Shown: positions 19,488 through 30,273, counted from the first letter of the stretch. The stretch: 64,000 nt of DNA from Sporolactobacillus sp. Y61 (GCF_040529185.1 NZ_CP159510.1:1984001-2048000); one strand, 5' to 3'. The notes: a model not told the origin generated them from the sequence alone. Numbers and translations: made by a program.

Positions 19488-20897
19488 ATGGTTGTTGGGG
19501 AATTTACCACAGAAGTTGATACGGTAGTCATTGGAGCAGGTCCCGGAGGTTACGTTGCAGCGATACGGGCAGCACAGCTCGGTCAGAAAGTCATTGTCAT
19601 TGAAAAAGAACATGTCGGCGGGGTCTGCCTGAACGTAGGCTGTATTCCGTCCAAAGCATTGATTTCGGCCAGTCACCGGTATGAGCAGGCCACGCATTCA
19701 GAAGCGTACGGCATCAAAGCTGAAAATGTAACGCTTGACTTTCTGAAGGTTCAGGAGTGGAAAAACCAGGTGGTCAGCCGGCTGACAGGAGGCGTGAAAA
19801 GTTTATTTAAAGCCCATGATATTGAACTCGTTGAAGGTGAAGCTCTGTTTGTTGAACCCCATGTCATCCGGGTGAATCATGGCTATGAGTCTTCACGATA
19901 TAAGTTCAATAACTGCATCATAGCAACAGGTTCAAGCCCAATTGAAATTCCGGGTTTTAAATGGAGTGATCGTGTCATTTCTTCGACAGGCGCTCTGTCC
20001 CTGAAGGAAGTGCCAAAGAAGCTGATTGTCATTGGCGGAGGTTATATCGGGATTGAACTGAGTTCTGCGCTTGCCGGCTTTGGAACAGAGGTCGTTGTAC
20101 TCGAAGGGACCCCGTCGATTCTTCCTGCTTTTGAAAAGCGGCTGATCGCTCCTGTTAAGAAAAAATTAAAAGCAAAAGGGGTCACCATTTACACAGAAGC
20201 CCTGGCAAAAGGTGTGGAAGAGTCATCTGCAGGGGTCAAGGTAACAGCAGAAGTAAAAGGACAACCGCAGACTTTTGAAGCAGATTACGTGATGGTAACG
20301 GTTGGACGTCGGCCGAATACGAAGGAATTGGGACTCGATCTTGCCGGTGTGGAAACGACGGATCGGGGCTTAATTAAAGTGGATAAACAAGGGAAAACAT
20401 CAGTAGATCATATTTACGCGATCGGTGATATCGTTCCCGGCATGGCTCTTGCTCATAAGGCGTCTTATGAAGGCAAGGTGGCTGCTGAGGCCATCAGCGG
20501 GGAGCCTTCTGAAGTCGATTACCGTGCGATGCCGGCTGTTGTCTTCTCAGATCCGGAAATTGCAACAGTCGGACTGTCGGAAGAGGAAGCAAAGAAAGAA
20601 GGCTATGAAGTAAAGACCGGACAGTTCCCGTTTGCGGCAAACGGCAGAGCTCTGTCTCTCGGCGAAACGGACGGATTTATCAAAATTGTATCCCGTGAAT
20701 CGGACGGGCTGGTACTGGGTGCACAGATTGTCGGCGTCAATGCCAGTGATATGATTGCTGAGTTTGGTCTTGCTATTGAATCCGGAATGACCGCCGAAGA
20801 CATCGCGCTGACCATTCATGCTCACCCGACACTGGGTGAAATGGCTATGGAAGCAGCAGATGTTGTCCTGGGCAAACCGATTCACATTGCCAGATAA
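19488..20897 (+). CDS. pdhD: Dihydrolipoamide dehydrogenase (E3)
   Basis: A 469-residue FAD-dependent disulfide oxidoreductase that reoxidises dihydrolipoamide with NAD+. FAD-binding [17 protein letters not shown] starts near residue 16, the redox disulfide is C47/C52 in [13 protein letters not shown], the NAD-binding [17 protein letters not shown] is near 184, and the C-terminal [14 protein letters not shown] carries the catalytic His-Glu pair. GGAGGGG precedes the ATG. Last gene of pdhABCD, closed by a terminator. In B. subtilis the same protein also serves other 2-oxoacid dehydrogenases. Confidence 0.95.
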   Translation: MVVGEFTTEVDTVVIGAGPGGYVAAIRAAQLGQKVIVIEKEHVGGVCLNVGCIPSKALISASHRYEQATHSEAYGIKAENVTLDFLKVQEWKNQVVSRLTGGVKSLFKAHDIELVEGEALFVEPHVIRVNHGYESSRYKFNNCIIATGSSPIEIPGFKWSDRVISSTGALSLKEVPKKLIVIGGGYIGIELSSALAGFGTEVVVLEGTPSILPAFEKRLIAPVKKKLKAKGVTIYTEALAKGVEESSAGVKVTAEVKGQPQTFEADYVMVTVGRRPNTKELGLDLAGVETTDRGLIKVDKQGKTSVDHIYAIGDIVPGMALAHKASYEGKVAAEAISGEPSEVDYRAMPAVVFSDPEIATVGLSEEEAKKEGYEVKTGQFPFAANGRALSLGETDGFIKIVSRESDGLVLGAQIVGVNASDMIAEFGLAIESGMTAEDIALTIHAHPTLGEMAMEAADVVLGKPIHIAR

Positions 20898-20910
20898 ATG
20901 AAGTCCTGTC

Positions 20911-20943
20911 GGGCGGAAGGTCTTTTACCCTCCGCCTTTTTTT
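20911..20943 (+). terminator. Terminator of the pdh operon
   Basis: GGCGGAAGG pairs with CCCTCCGCC around a TCTTTTA loop (one mismatch), followed by seven T. Confidence 0.7.
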
Positions 20944-21146
20944 CGTGAACGGGTCATAAAACATCTGTGATACTCCCGCACCCTGATAAATTAGGTTCAA
21001 TACAAGAAAAAAATAACACGTACGAAAGGCAATAAGCGGGTTCAGCCGGCATAAGCTAAAGAAACAATAAAAATCGTTCAGTTTATCATTCCTGTCCCTT
21101 TTAACATACTTTTACCAATATCATCTGAAGGGATGTGGCGGCTGCC

Positions 21147-21335
21147 ATGAAACAATTGAATCAAACCCTGAACAGAAAGGACGCTGAAAAACGAATCCCT
21201 GTCCTCCGTGCCGAAATTGATTCAGAACTGGGCCTTTTGCATCAGGCATTGCTTGATAAAGATGTAAAGAAGATTGAAGAATGCAAGGGTAAACTTGAAG
21301 AATTAAGACGGGAAATGCTTCTGCTTGAGATATAA
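21147..21335 (+). CDS. Small conserved charged helical protein (YkzI-like)
   Basis: A 62-residue, highly charged, probably coiled-coil protein (KDVKKIEECKGKLEELRREM). It lies between pdhD and suhB, the position of ykzI in B. subtilis, and its size and composition fit, but the family call is by position more than by sequence. AAGGGA at 21128-21133 is 13 nt before ATG 21147; an in-frame GTG at 21135 is too close to that site. No known function. Own terminator downstream. Confidence 0.55.
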   Translation: MKQLNQTLNRKDAEKRIPVLRAEIDSELGLLHQALLDKDVKKIEECKGKLEELRREMLLLEI

Positions 21336-21362
21336 TGACATGTGAACCGGATATAAACCGAT

Positions 21363-21395
21363 TCATCGCCTTCGAGGCGGTGATTTTTCTTTTTC
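21363..21395 (+). terminator. Terminator after the small helical protein
   Basis: TCATCGCCT-TCG-AGGCGGTGA (one G-T pair) followed by TTTTTCTTTTT. Confidence 0.75.
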
Positions 21396-21483
21396 AGTAA
21401 AAATGAGTTAGTATTTGGTATAAGGGAACAATAACAATATCGGTTTTGTATAAATGTGATGTTCAGGCGGGAGTGTGACAGTG

Positions 21484-22311
21484 ATGAACAGGACTGACTG
21501 GATCAGCCTTGAAAAAAAAGTGACAGAATGGATCAGAGATGCAGGGAATAAATTGCGACGCTCCCTCTCCGGTTCTCTTGATGTTCATACAAAAAGCGCA
21601 CATAATGATCTGGTAACGAATATGGATAAGGAAATAGAGCAATTTCTTGTCCGGCGTATTCATAAATACTATCCCGGACATCAGATTATCTCTGAAGAAG
21701 GGTTTGGCGATAAACCGACCGATACGGAGGGCATTCTTTGGCTGGTTGATCCCATAGACGGTACCATCAACTTTGTGAAACAAAAATGCTTCTTTGCCAT
21801 TTCCATTGGTATCTATGAAAATGGGAAGGGAAAAGCGGCTTATATTTATGATGTCATGAATGATGGACTTTTTCACTGTATCAGTGGCAGTGGAGCCTAT
21901 CTGAATAATAAGAGACTTTCACCCTTGAAGCCGGTGAAAGTCGAAGATGCTTTGATTGATCTCAGTTCAACATGGATCAAGCCAAACAAGCGAATAGATC
22001 AGGATGTGCTGACGGATATCCTGCTTAAGTGCAGCGGGACACGTGCTTACGGGGCTGCTTCAATTGAACTGGCTTATGTAGCAGCCGGTTTAATTAACGC
22101 CTACTTCACGATGCGGCTCTCGCCCTGGGATTATGGTGCGGGGCTGATTCTTATTCATGAAGTCGGTGGTCAGACTACCCGGGCTGACGGTTTGCCGATA
22201 GACATCCTTTCAAAGAGCTCGATCCTTGCGGCAGCGCCGGGACTGCATCAGGATATGGTCCGGCATATCCGGTCGCAGGTTGCGTCCGGGAAATTTCTGC
22301 GTGAACCGTAA
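21484..22311 (+). CDS. suhB: Inositol monophosphatase family protein (SuhB/YktC-like)
   Basis: A 275-residue metal-dependent phosphatase of the inositol monophosphatase superfamily. The metal-binding motif WLVDPIDGTINFV is near residue 83 and the second WDYGAGLILIHEVGG near 218; EEGF provides the upstream Glu. Such proteins hydrolyse inositol-1-phosphate or related phosphates; B. subtilis YktC is at the same map position. CGGGAG (21468-21473) lies 10 nt before ATG 21484; GTG 21481 is the alternative. Convergent with ylaF, 17 bp away. Frame intact. Confidence 0.85.
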   Translation: MNRTDWISLEKKVTEWIRDAGNKLRRSLSGSLDVHTKSAHNDLVTNMDKEIEQFLVRRIHKYYPGHQIISEEGFGDKPTDTEGILWLVDPIDGTINFVKQKCFFAISIGIYENGKGKAAYIYDVMNDGLFHCISGSGAYLNNKRLSPLKPVKVEDALIDLSSTWIKPNKRIDQDVLTDILLKCSGTRAYGAASIELAYVAAGLINAYFTMRLSPWDYGAGLILIHEVGGQTTRADGLPIDILSKSSILAAAPGLHQDMVRHIRSQVASGKFLREP

Positions 22312-22328
22312 CCCAAATCAGTTGTTGA

Positions 22329-22511
22329 TCACGGGTTTTTCTTATCAGCATGCTGCTGGCGGCTTTTGACGAAAAAACCAAGCCACATGAACAGGATGAC
22401 GGCAAATACGCTGAGCATGGTGACAACAGGATTACCATAGGCCAGACCACCGCCGATGCCTATCAGACTGGCAACAACCAGACAGGCGAGCAGGATGAAC
22501 AGAAATTGCAT
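22329..22511 (-). CDS. ylaF: Small membrane protein, YlaF/DUF5325 family
   Basis: A 60-residue protein with two hydrophobic helices (FLFILLACLVVASLIGIG and VVTMLSVFAVILFMWLGFF) and a short positively charged tail. Start at 22511 follows a perfect AGGAGGTGATC ribosome-binding site. Size, topology and position beside typA match the DUF5325 protein YlaF of Bacillus. Function unknown. It shares the 200-bp upstream region with the divergent typA. Confidence 0.7.
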   Translation of the reverse strand: MQFLFILLACLVVASLIGIGGGLAYGNPVVTMLSVFAVILFMWLGFFVKSRQQHADKKNP

Positions 22512-22615
22512 GAGATCACCTCCTATGATCAATCATAGTGTCCCGTGAACGAAAGTACAATCAGGAAACGTTAGAGCCGGACATGAAAAAATGTTTCATC
22601 AGTCATGGGAAATAA

Positions 22616-22645
22616 TTGACAGAACAGATAATGATGTGAGAAAAT
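22616..22645 (+). promoter_or_regulatory. Putative typA promoter
   Basis: TTGACA (22616-22621) with GAAAAT at 18 bp (22640-22645). A small palindrome, ATGAAA-AAATG-TTTCAT, lies just upstream of the -35 (about 22583-22599). Confidence 0.45.
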
Positions 22646-22708
22646 GGTGTGCATGTGTAAATTTTAGTCTGTCTGCCATTTTTGGAATAAATGAGGAGAG
22701 TAAGAAGA

Positions 22709-24560
22709 ATGACAAAACGCAGGGAAGAGATAAGAAATATTGCTATCATTGCTCATGTCGATCATGGGAAAACGACATTGGTTGATAAGCTGTTGATGCA
22801 ATCAGGTACTTTTCGTAAAAATCAGCATATCCAGACACGAGCGATGGATTCGAATGCAATCGAACGGGAACGTGGGATTACAATTCTGGCAAAAAATACC
22901 AGCCTGACTTATAAAGATCATACCATCAATATTGTTGACACGCCGGGACATGCGGACTTCGGCGGTGAAGTGGAACGGATCATGAAGATGGTTGATGGTG
23001 TGCTTTTGCTGGTAGACGCTTATGAAGGATGTATGCCGCAAACACGTTTTGTGCTGAAGAAAGCTCTGGAAGAACACTTAAAGCCGATTGTTGTTGTCAA
23101 TAAAATTGATAAGCCGATGGCAAGACCAAAGGAAGTTGTCGATGAAGTGATTGATCTGTTTATCGATCTGGGTGCCGATGAAGATCAGCTTGAATTCCCT
23201 GTTGTCTATACATCTGCCGTCAAAGGTGTGGCAGGGACAGATCCTGATCATGTTGATCAGGATATGAGTGTCGTTCTGGATATGATTCTGAAGGATGTAC
23301 CGGCTCCGGTTGATAATCGGGATGAAGGCCTTCAGTTTCAGGTCACAATGCTGGATTATAACGATTATGTCGGCCGTATTGGTATTGGCCGCATCTACAG
23401 AGGGAAAATTAAAGTTGGCGAAGAAGCGGCTCTCGTCAAAAATGGAGGAAAGAGTGTAGAGAAGTTTCGGATTACGAAGATCTTTGGCTTCTATGCATTG
23501 AAACGTGTTGAAATCAAGGAGGCTTATTCAGGAGACATTATCGCGATTACCGGGTTTCCGATATTGATATCGGTGACACGATCAATGATGTGGATAAGAT
23601 TGAACCCCTTGCGCCGCTCCGGATAGATGAACCGACAATGAAAATGACCTTTCTTCCGAATACCAGTCCTTTTGCCGGTCGGGAAGGAGATTATATAACC
23701 AGCCGGAAAATTGAGGACAGACTGATGCAGGAAATGGAACGGGATGTCAGTCTGAAAGTGGAACCCGCTTCAAATTCTCATGATTCATGGATTGTTTCCG
23801 GACGTGGTGAACTCCACCTGTCGATCCTGATTGAGACGATGCGCCGTGAGGGATATGAACTGTCTGTATCGAAGCCGACCGTAATTACAAAAGAAATCGA
23901 CGGGAAACTATGTGAACCCTATGAATCCGTGCAGATTGACGTACCGGAAGAATATGTCGGTTCAGTTATTGAATCGATGGGCCAGAGAAAGGCTGAATTA
24001 AAGGATATGAGGCAGGACCAGCCAGGTCAGACCCGTCTGGTGTTCATGATTCCTTCGCGTGGATTAATTGGTTACAATCGTCAGTTCATGGCGGATACCC
24101 GCGGATACGGCATCCTGAACCACACCTTTGATCACTTCGCTCCGTTTATAAAAGAGGAAATCGGAGGAAGAAGAAATGGTGTGCTTGTATCCATGGATCA
24201 GGGTCAGACCACTGCTTATTCACTTGCATCTCTGGAAGATCGCGGAGAAATGTTTGTCGGACCGGCGTCAATGTCTATGAAGGGATGATCGTCGGTGAAC
24301 ATAACCGGGAAAATGATCTGACGGTTAATGTGACCAAAGCGAAGCACGCGTCCAATGTTCGGTCCTCCACAAAGGATCAGACCGTAACTTTGAAAGAAGC
24401 GAGAAAGATGTCTCTTGAAAATTCCCTTTCTTATCTGAACGACGACGAATACTGCGAAATTACACCGAAGAGTGTCAGAATGCGTAAAAAAATCCTGAAC
24501 AAGGGTGAACGTGAACGCTTCGAACGTCGCGGCAGCCGGATCCCGAAATATAACGGCTGA
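22709..24560 (+). CDS. typA: GTP-binding translational regulator TypA/BipA (two frameshifts)
   Basis: Ribosome-associated GTPase of the EF-G/LepA class. G1 is AHVDHGKT (residues 15-22), G3 [12 protein letters not shown]4 NKID; EF-G-like domains and the BipA-specific C-terminal domain follow. ATG 22709 is 8 nt after GAGGAGAG. The coding sequence is read in three frames: the first runs to about 23555, the second from there to about 24264, and the last to TGA 24560. Each switch is -1. Extra bases near 23551-23560 (giving SDIDIGDTI or PDIDIGDTI) and at the GG 24264-24265 (giving [15 protein letters not shown]) produce one protein of about 617 residues, the normal length. Two independent lesions in a conserved gene suggest sequence errors. 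Perfect terminator follows. Confidence 0.9.
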
Positions 24561-24578
24561 GGATAGAGTGAGAAGAAG

Positions 24579-24611
24579 AAAGGCCTGCGGTAATCCGCAG
24601 GCCTTTCTTTA
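24579..24611 (+). terminator. Terminator of typA
   Basis: AAAGGCCTGCGG-TAAT-CCGCAGGCCTTT, a perfect 12-bp stem, then CTTT. It also terminates well on the other strand. Confidence 0.85.
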
Positions 24612-24659
24612 CGTTAAATCCTTCCCCACACAGATGTATGAGGGAAAACCGATCATTCA

Positions 24660-24869
24660 TCACTTTTTTGATTTTTTTCTTCGTTTATTTACCGGCAGAT
24701 GAAGCGTGAACTTACCTGTCGCCCAGCGAGCTCTCGTTTTTTCACTGATCCTTTTCCGGCATGATTCACACATATACGTATGAATGGGACGGTTTCTCAG
24801 TTTTTTCGCAAGAGGCGATTGATCATCCAAATAAGCTACTTTGTCACACAGGGCACATTTTACACGCAT
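24660..24869 (-). CDS. ylaI: Small zinc-ribbon protein, YlaI/DUF2197 family
   Basis: A 69-residue protein starting MRVKCALCDKVAYLDD with a second pair CESC around residue 34, so CxxC-CxxC forms a zinc ribbon. SPLAKKLRNRPIHTYMCESC is the conserved core of the YlaI family. GGAGG is just upstream on the minus strand. Function unknown. The tail is Lys/Arg-rich (KRRKKSKK), which suggests nucleic-acid or ribosome contact. Position between typA and ylaN is as in Bacillus. Confidence 0.82.
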   Translation of the reverse strand: MRVKCALCDKVAYLDDQSPLAKKLRNRPIHTYMCESCRKRISEKTRARWATGKFTLHLPVNKRRKKSKK

Positions 24870-24942
24870 GAATTATACCCTCCTCCATACATTCAGTATA
24901 GCAGTTTTTATCATCCTGACGCATGTATCAGCATGATAATTC

Positions 24943-24971
24943 TTGATTTTTGCCTATATTGAAGGTAAGAT
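24943..24971 (+). promoter_or_regulatory. Putative ylaN promoter
   Basis: TTGATT (24943-24948), 17-bp spacer, TAAGAT (24966-24971), 40 bp before the start codon. Confidence 0.4.
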
Positions 24972-25010
24972 AATTAATAGGTAGTTAACAACAGGCAGGG
25001 GGGAACCAAA

Positions 25011-25298
25011 TTGTCCTTGGAAATGAAGATAAGCAGACGGGAGAGGGCCTGCGAGCTGCTTCACGCGGACGCGCATAAAATTCTGAAGCTGATCGGGGTA
25101 CAGATGAAGAACCTGACATTGCCCCAGTGTCCCCTGTATGAAGAAGTACTGGATACTCAGATGTTTGGCCTTTCCCGTGAAATAGATTTTGCTGTTCGTC
25201 TTGGCCTTGTACGTGCTGATGAGGGCAAGGAACTCCTGAGTTCACTCGAGAGACAGGTATCCGCTCTGCATGAAGCAACAATGGCAGCACGAAAATAA
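25011..25298 (+). CDS. ylaN: YlaN family protein (UPF0358)
   Basis: A 95-residue helical protein of the YlaN family. Work on B. subtilis and Staphylococcus aureus links YlaN to iron homeostasis through interaction with Fur, which explains its importance under low iron. Conserved stretches include [20 protein letters not shown] and [11 protein letters not shown] 25011 is 7 nt after GGGGGG; ATG 25023 is an alternative. A perfect terminator follows, so it is a single-gene unit upstream of ftsW. Confidence 0.9.
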   Translation: MSLEMKISRRERACELLHADAHKILKLIGVQMKNLTLPQCPLYEEVLDTQMFGLSREIDFAVRLGLVRADEGKELLSSLERQVSALHEATMAARK

Positions 25299-25308
25299 TT
25301 GCTCATTT

Positions 25309-25350
25309 GCTCAAACTTACACTCAATAGGGGGCTGGTTTGAGCTTTTTT
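25309..25350 (+). terminator. Terminator of ylaN
   Basis: GCTCAAAC (25309-25316) pairs perfectly with GTTTGAGC (25337-25344), followed by six T. Confidence 0.75.
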
Positions 25351-25437
25351 ATACGGATTTTTGATTGCATGATTCATGATTCTCCATATTTCTGCCAGAT
25401 GAAATCATGTTGAGAACAGGTCTTTCAGGTGGATGTT

Positions 25438-26601
25438 ATGTTAAAAAAACTGTTTCATCATTACGATTATTCCATGATTATTGTGATGCTGCTCTTAATC
25501 AGCTTTGGTCTGATTATGGTTTTCAGTGCAGGATCCATTTGGGCAGTATCCGTTCTGGATAAGACTTCACCAGGTTACTTCTTTATTAGACAGCTGATCT
25601 GGTTTTTAGTAGCTGTACCGATTGGACTGATCGGGCTGATTATGCCTTATCAGGCTTATCGCGCGCTGGTGAAACCTATGTTGCTTGTCACACTGGTTTT
25701 GCTGGTTCTGCTCATTTTTCTGGGGAATAATGTGAACAATGCCACATCATGGTTCCGTATCGGTTTTTTTAACATACAACCTGCTGAAATTGTGAAAATC
25801 ACATTAATTCTCTATCTTGCGTCAACCTTCTCAAATAAGCAGAAATCGATTGATCATTTCAGTACAGCTGTTTTACCCCCGCTCAGTGTTGTCATGTTAT
25901 TCTTTATGCTGGTCTGGATGCAGCCGGACCTCGGGACGGCCATGATCTTAATTGCCATTTCTGCCGTGATGATTGTCTGCTCAGGTCTGAAAATGAGCCA
26001 TTTACTGTCCCTTGTCGGAGGGGCTGCAGCCGGTGTGGCGATATTCTTTATGGTTTTCCTGTCCGATAACCAGACGGGAAGATTTACAGCAGCGTATGAT
26101 CCCTTTTCTGTAGCCGATACAACCGGGCGGCAACTGATTAATTCTTATATTGCCATTGCCTCCGGAGGGCTGACAGGAAAGGGGCTTGGGAAAAGTATAG
26201 AAAAGACAGGCTTTTTACCGGAACCTCAAACCGACTTTATTATTTCAATCATTGGTGAGGAACTGGGTCTGCTTGGCATTTTATTTGTTATATTATGTAT
26301 CGCCTATCTTGTGTTCCGCGGCTTTGTTACTGCCATACGCTGCAAAGATGTATTTGGAAGCCTTATTGCGATTGGGATCTCAAGCATGATGGCCATTCAG
26401 ACGTTTGTCAATCTTGGCGCAGCGACCGGCCTGATACCCGTAACAGGAGTGACATTGCCATTTGTCAGTTATGGGGGCTCTTCGCTGATCATCATGGTTT
26501 TTTCCATATGTGTTCTTACCAATATTTCCGCATTTGTCAACATGAGAAGATCAGGCAACAGACATGAAGGGGAGAGAGAGAATGTTAAAGCGTTCTATTA
26601 G
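25438..26601 (+). CDS. ftsW: Septal peptidoglycan glycosyltransferase FtsW
   Basis: A SEDS-family polytopic membrane protein of 387 residues with about ten helices. It polymerises lipid II at the division septum with its class B PBP partner. Conserved blocks are WFRIGFFNIQPAEIVKI, MQPDLGTAMI, GGLTGKGLGKS, FLPEPQTDFIISIIGEELGL and TGVTLPFVSYGGSSL. ATG 25438 follows AGGTGG by 5 nt. This is the copy at the ylaN-pyc locus, hence FtsW; the paralogue at 59.3 kb is SpoVE. It overlaps pyc by 20 nt, so the two are translationally linked. Confidence 0.92.
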   Translation: MLKKLFHHYDYSMIIVMLLLISFGLIMVFSAGSIWAVSVLDKTSPGYFFIRQLIWFLVAVPIGLIGLIMPYQAYRALVKPMLLVTLVLLVLLIFLGNNVNNATSWFRIGFFNIQPAEIVKITLILYLASTFSNKQKSIDHFSTAVLPPLSVVMLFFMLVWMQPDLGTAMILIAISAVMIVCSGLKMSHLLSLVGGAAAGVAIFFMVFLSDNQTGRFTAAYDPFSVADTTGRQLINSYIAIASGGLTGKGLGKSIEKTGFLPEPQTDFIISIIGEELGLLGILFVILCIAYLVFRGFVTAIRCKDVFGSLIAIGISSMMAIQTFVNLGAATGLIPVTGVTLPFVSYGGSSLIIMVFSICVLTNISAFVNMRRSGNRHEGERENVKAFY

Positions 26602-29600
26602 GAAGTTGCTCGTCGCAAACCGTGGTGAGATTGCGATTCGTGTATGCCGTGCGTGTAATGAACTGGGGATACGGACTGTCGCGATTTATTCCAAAGAAGA
26701 TATTGGATCCTATCATCGATATAAAGCGGATGAATCCTATCTGACAGGTAAAGGGAAAAGCCCGATCGAAGCCTATCTGGATATCGATAGTATTATTGAA
26801 ATTGCCAAGTCTCATCAGGTCGATGCGATTCATCCCGGTTACGGCTTTCTTTCAGAAAATGCAGACTTTGCCAGACGATGCAATGAAGAAGGTCTTATTT
26901 TTGTCGGACCGAAGCCGGAGCATCTGGAGATATTCGGTGATAAGGCGAAAGCACGGGCCGCTGCGGTTAATGCCGGGATTCCGGTGATCCCCGGTACCGG
27001 CGGACCAGTGTCGTCTGTTGAAGAGGTGAAAGATTTCGGCAGAGAACACGGTTATCCGATTATCATTAAAGCTGTGCTGGGCGGCGGCGGCCGTGGGATG
27101 CGCATTGTACGCAGCGAAAAGAGTGTGGATGAGGCCTTTGCCCGCGCCACATCTGAGGCGAAACAGACATTTGGCAAAGAGGATGTCTATGTTGAAAAAT
27201 ATTTGGACAACCCCAGACATATCGAGGTACAGGTCATCGCAGATCAGAGCGGTGAAACCGTCCATCTCTATGAACGCGACTGCTCCGTTCAGCGTCGCCA
27301 TCAGAAAGTGGTCGAAGTAGCCCCGAGCAGAGGACTGGGTGAGAAACTGCGTCAGGAAATATGTGAAGCCGGCGTGCGGCTGATGAAAAGCGTCAACTAT
27401 CTGAATGCAGGGACTGTTGAATTTCTTGTTGTCCCTTCCGGTGCGTATTATTTTATCGAGGTCAATCCCCGTGTTCAGGTCGAACATACTATTACAGAAC
27501 TGATTACGGGGATTGATATCGTTCAGTCTCAGATTCTGATTGCCGAAGGATACGGTCTTCATGAGCGTCCGATTCTGATCCCTGAACAAAAGGATATCCA
27601 TACAACCGGTTATGCCATTCAATGCCGTGTCACAACGGAAGATCCGAGCAACAATTTCATGCCGGACACCGGGAAAATTGTGGCCTATCGCAGTGGTGGC
27701 GGTTTTGGCGTACGTCTTGATGCGGGCAATGCCTTCACCGGTTCGGTCATTACACCCTATTACGATTCACTTCTTGTTAAACTGTGTACGTGTGCGAGAA
27801 CCTTTCGCGGCACTGCAGCAAAAATGCTGAGAAATCTGAAAGAGTTCCGAATCCGGGGAATCAAGACCAATATTCCCTTTCTGGTTAATGTTGTTCAGCA
27901 TCCTGATTTTCTCTCCGGCAATGTATCCACAACGTTTATTGATACGACTCCGGAATTATTCGTATTTGAAAAGAGTCTTGACCGCGGAACAAAAATGTTA
28001 TCGTATATCGGGAATGTTACCATAAATGGTTATCCCGGCATACCCAAAAATAAGAAACCTGTATTTGATGTCCCCCCCGTACCAGACGTGAAATTATCTG
28101 ACCCTTATCCGAGAGGCACAAAACAAATTCTCGATGAAAAGGGAGCGAAAGGGGTTGCTGACTGGGTAAAAAACCAGCACAGAGTCCTGCTTACCGATAC
28201 TACCTTCAGAGACGCTCATCAAAGTCTGCTGGCTACGCGCATGCGCAGTAAAGATATTACCAGAATTACGGCTCAGACGGCCCATCTGTTGCCGAACCTG
28301 TTCTCTGAGGAAGCCTGGGGCGGAGCAACTTTTGATACGTCGTACCGTTTCCTGCGTGAGGATCCCTGGGCAAGGCTGAGAATCATCCGCAAAAAAATGC
28401 CAAACATTCTTCTGCAGATGCTCCTTCGCGGATCTAACGCTGTCGGGTATAAGAATTATCCGGATAATCTGATCCGAGCGTTTGTCAAAGAAGCCGCAGC
28501 ACAGGGAGTAGATGTATTTCGCGTGTTTGACAGTCTGAACTGGCTTGACGGCATGCGCGTGTCACTTGACGCAGTCATTGAGAGCGGGAAGATTGCTGAA
28601 GGCACCATGTGCTACACGGGCGATATACTGGACGGGAAACGGACAAAGTATAATCTGGATTATTATAAAAAACTGGCAAAAGATCTTGAAGCAGCCGGAG
28701 CACACATGATCGGGATTAAGGATATGGCCGGACTGCTCAAACCTGAAGCTGCATACAGACTGATTTCCGAATTAAAGGACACCGTATCTGTTCCCGTCCA
28801 TCTGCATACTCACGATACGAGCGGGAACGGGATCTATACCTATGTCAGAGCTGTTGAAGCAGGGGTTGATATCGTTGATGTGGCCGTTGAGGCTCTGGCG
28901 GGCATGACCTCTCAGCCAAGTGCCAACACACTCTATTATGCGCTTTCAGAGAGTGACAGACGTCCGGATGCGGACATTTCAGCACTTGAGTCGCTGAGCC
29001 ATTATTGGGAAAAAGTGCGTAAGTACTATTTTCCTTTTGAAAGCGGTATGCAAACTTCAAATGCGGAAATCTATAAACTGGAAATGCCTGGAGGTCAATA
29101 CAGCAATCTGCGTCAGCAGGCGATTGCTGTTGGTCTTGGTGACCGGTTTGAAGAAGTGAAAGAGATGTATCGCCGGGTCAATCAGATGTTTGGAGATATT
29201 GTTAAAGTCACTCCATCATCCAAAGTGGTTGGCGATATGACCTTATATATGGTACAGAATGATCTCACTGAAGATGATATCTACGAAAAAGGAGAAACAA
29301 TGGATTTTCCGGATTCGGTCGTTAGCTTCTTCAAAGGAGAGCTTGGTCAGCCCTATCAGGGATTCCCGAAAGAACTGCAGAGTATCGTGCTGAAGGGACA
29401 AAAACCTCTGACAGAACGTCCCGGAAATATCTTGAGCCGGTCAACTTCAAGGAAGTTCGGTCGACACTTGAGGAGAAATTTGACAGGAAATTCAGAGACT
29501 GCGAGGTCCTTTCCTATGCGCTCTACCCGAAAGTATATACGGATTATCTCCATTTCTGCGAGTCTTACGGAAAAATAGGGGTGCTGGAAACACCGACATT

Positions 29601-30024
29601 TTTCTACGGTCTGCGTCTTGGTGAGGAAGTTGCTGTAAATATTGAGGAAGGTAAAACGCTGATCGTCAAACTGATTTCAATCGGTCACCCTCAGAAAGAT
29701 GGCATGCGAACGGTTTATTTTGAACTGAACGGACAACCCCGTGAAGTATCCATTAAGGATATGAACGTGCAGTCGACTGAAGTGGCGCATGCCAAAGCGG
29801 ATAAGAACAACCCGAATCATATTGGCGCAACGATGCCCGGAACGGTTGTAAAAGTGCTCGTGACCTCAGGTGAACGCGTAAAGAAGGGGGACCACCTGCT
29901 TGTTACCGAAGCGATGAAAATGGAGACCACCGTTCAGGCGCCGGCTGATGGGACAGTGAAAAAGATATATGTTGATGAAAATGATGTGATTGAAACCGGC
30001 GATCTGATGATTGAATTACAGTGA
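26582..30024 (+). CDS. pyc: Pyruvate carboxylase (one frameshift)
   Basis: Biotin enzyme making oxaloacetate from pyruvate and bicarbonate. Domains in order: biotin carboxylase with KLLVANRGEIAIRV at the start, GGGGRGMRIV (ATP loop) and EVNPRVQVEHTITE; carboxyltransferase with DTTFRDAHQSLLATRMR near residue 540; C-terminal carrier domain with biotinyl-lysine in EAMKMET. ATG 26582 lies behind GGGGAGAG inside the end of ftsW. The frame breaks near 29430: after ERPGNIL the continuation EPVNFKEVRSTLEEKFDR is in the -1 frame, so an extra T or C there rejoins the two parts into about 1147 residues, the normal size. No promoter of its own seen. A 17-bp perfect-stem terminator follows. Confidence 0.92.
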
Positions 30025-30030
30025 CTGCGA

Positions 30031-30074
30031 AATAAAAAGAAGTGAGGGACATAGGTTCCTCACTTCTTTTTATT
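30031..30074 (+). terminator. Terminator of ftsW-pyc
   Basis: AATAAAAAGAAGTGAGG pairs perfectly over 17 bp with CCTCACTTCTTTTTATT, with a GACATAGGTT loop. The left end of the IS605-type element begins about 5 bp beyond. Confidence 0.88.
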
Positions 30075-30078
30075 ATTA

Positions 30079-30118
30079 GCCGAGAACACTCGTGACTTCA
30101 GTCATGAGATGAATCGGC
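30079..30118. repeat. Left-end hairpin of the TnpB element
   Basis: Nested stem: outer GCCGA/TCGGC and inner CTCGTGAC-TTCA-GTCATGAG with one G-T pair. It overlaps the last codons of the RHH gene. It corresponds to the right-end hairpin CACACGAC-TTGA-GTCGTGTG. Confidence 0.65.
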
Positions 30119-30253
30119 GTATCTTTTCAATACTGTAATCACTAAATTGTTAAATGATCTGTTTTGTTCTTCGGCTATTTGTTCCAACTCTTTCTTTAAG
30201 TCTTTCTCAATGGTCAATAGTGTTCTTGTTTTGTTACTCGCTATCGTACTCAT
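30098..30253 (-). CDS. Small ribbon-helix-helix (Arc/CopG-type) DNA-binding protein inside the TnpB element
   Basis: A 51-residue protein. A short beta-strand segment (TRTLLTIEKDLKKELEQIAE) is followed by two helices containing NRSFNNLVITVLKRYA, the pattern of CopG/Arc ribbon-helix-helix repressors. GAGGTG sits 8 nt before ATG 30253 on the minus strand. Its end overlaps the left-end hairpin, so the gene belongs to the element rather than to the host. It is divergent from tnpB, and the two promoters share their -35 bases, so the natural inference is autoregulation and repression of tnpB. The RHH assignment is by pattern, not by alignment; an antitoxin-like role is the alternative. Confidence 0.65.
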   Translation of the reverse strand: MSTIASNKTRTLLTIEKDLKKELEQIAEEQNRSFNNLVITVLKRYADSSHD

Positions 30254-30273
30254 ATCATTGTCACCTCGTGACT

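Noticed and set aside
26852..27622. 256-codon open frame on the minus strand inside pyc
   Set aside because: Antisense to the conserved biotin carboxylase domain; no ribosome-binding site or recognisable motif.
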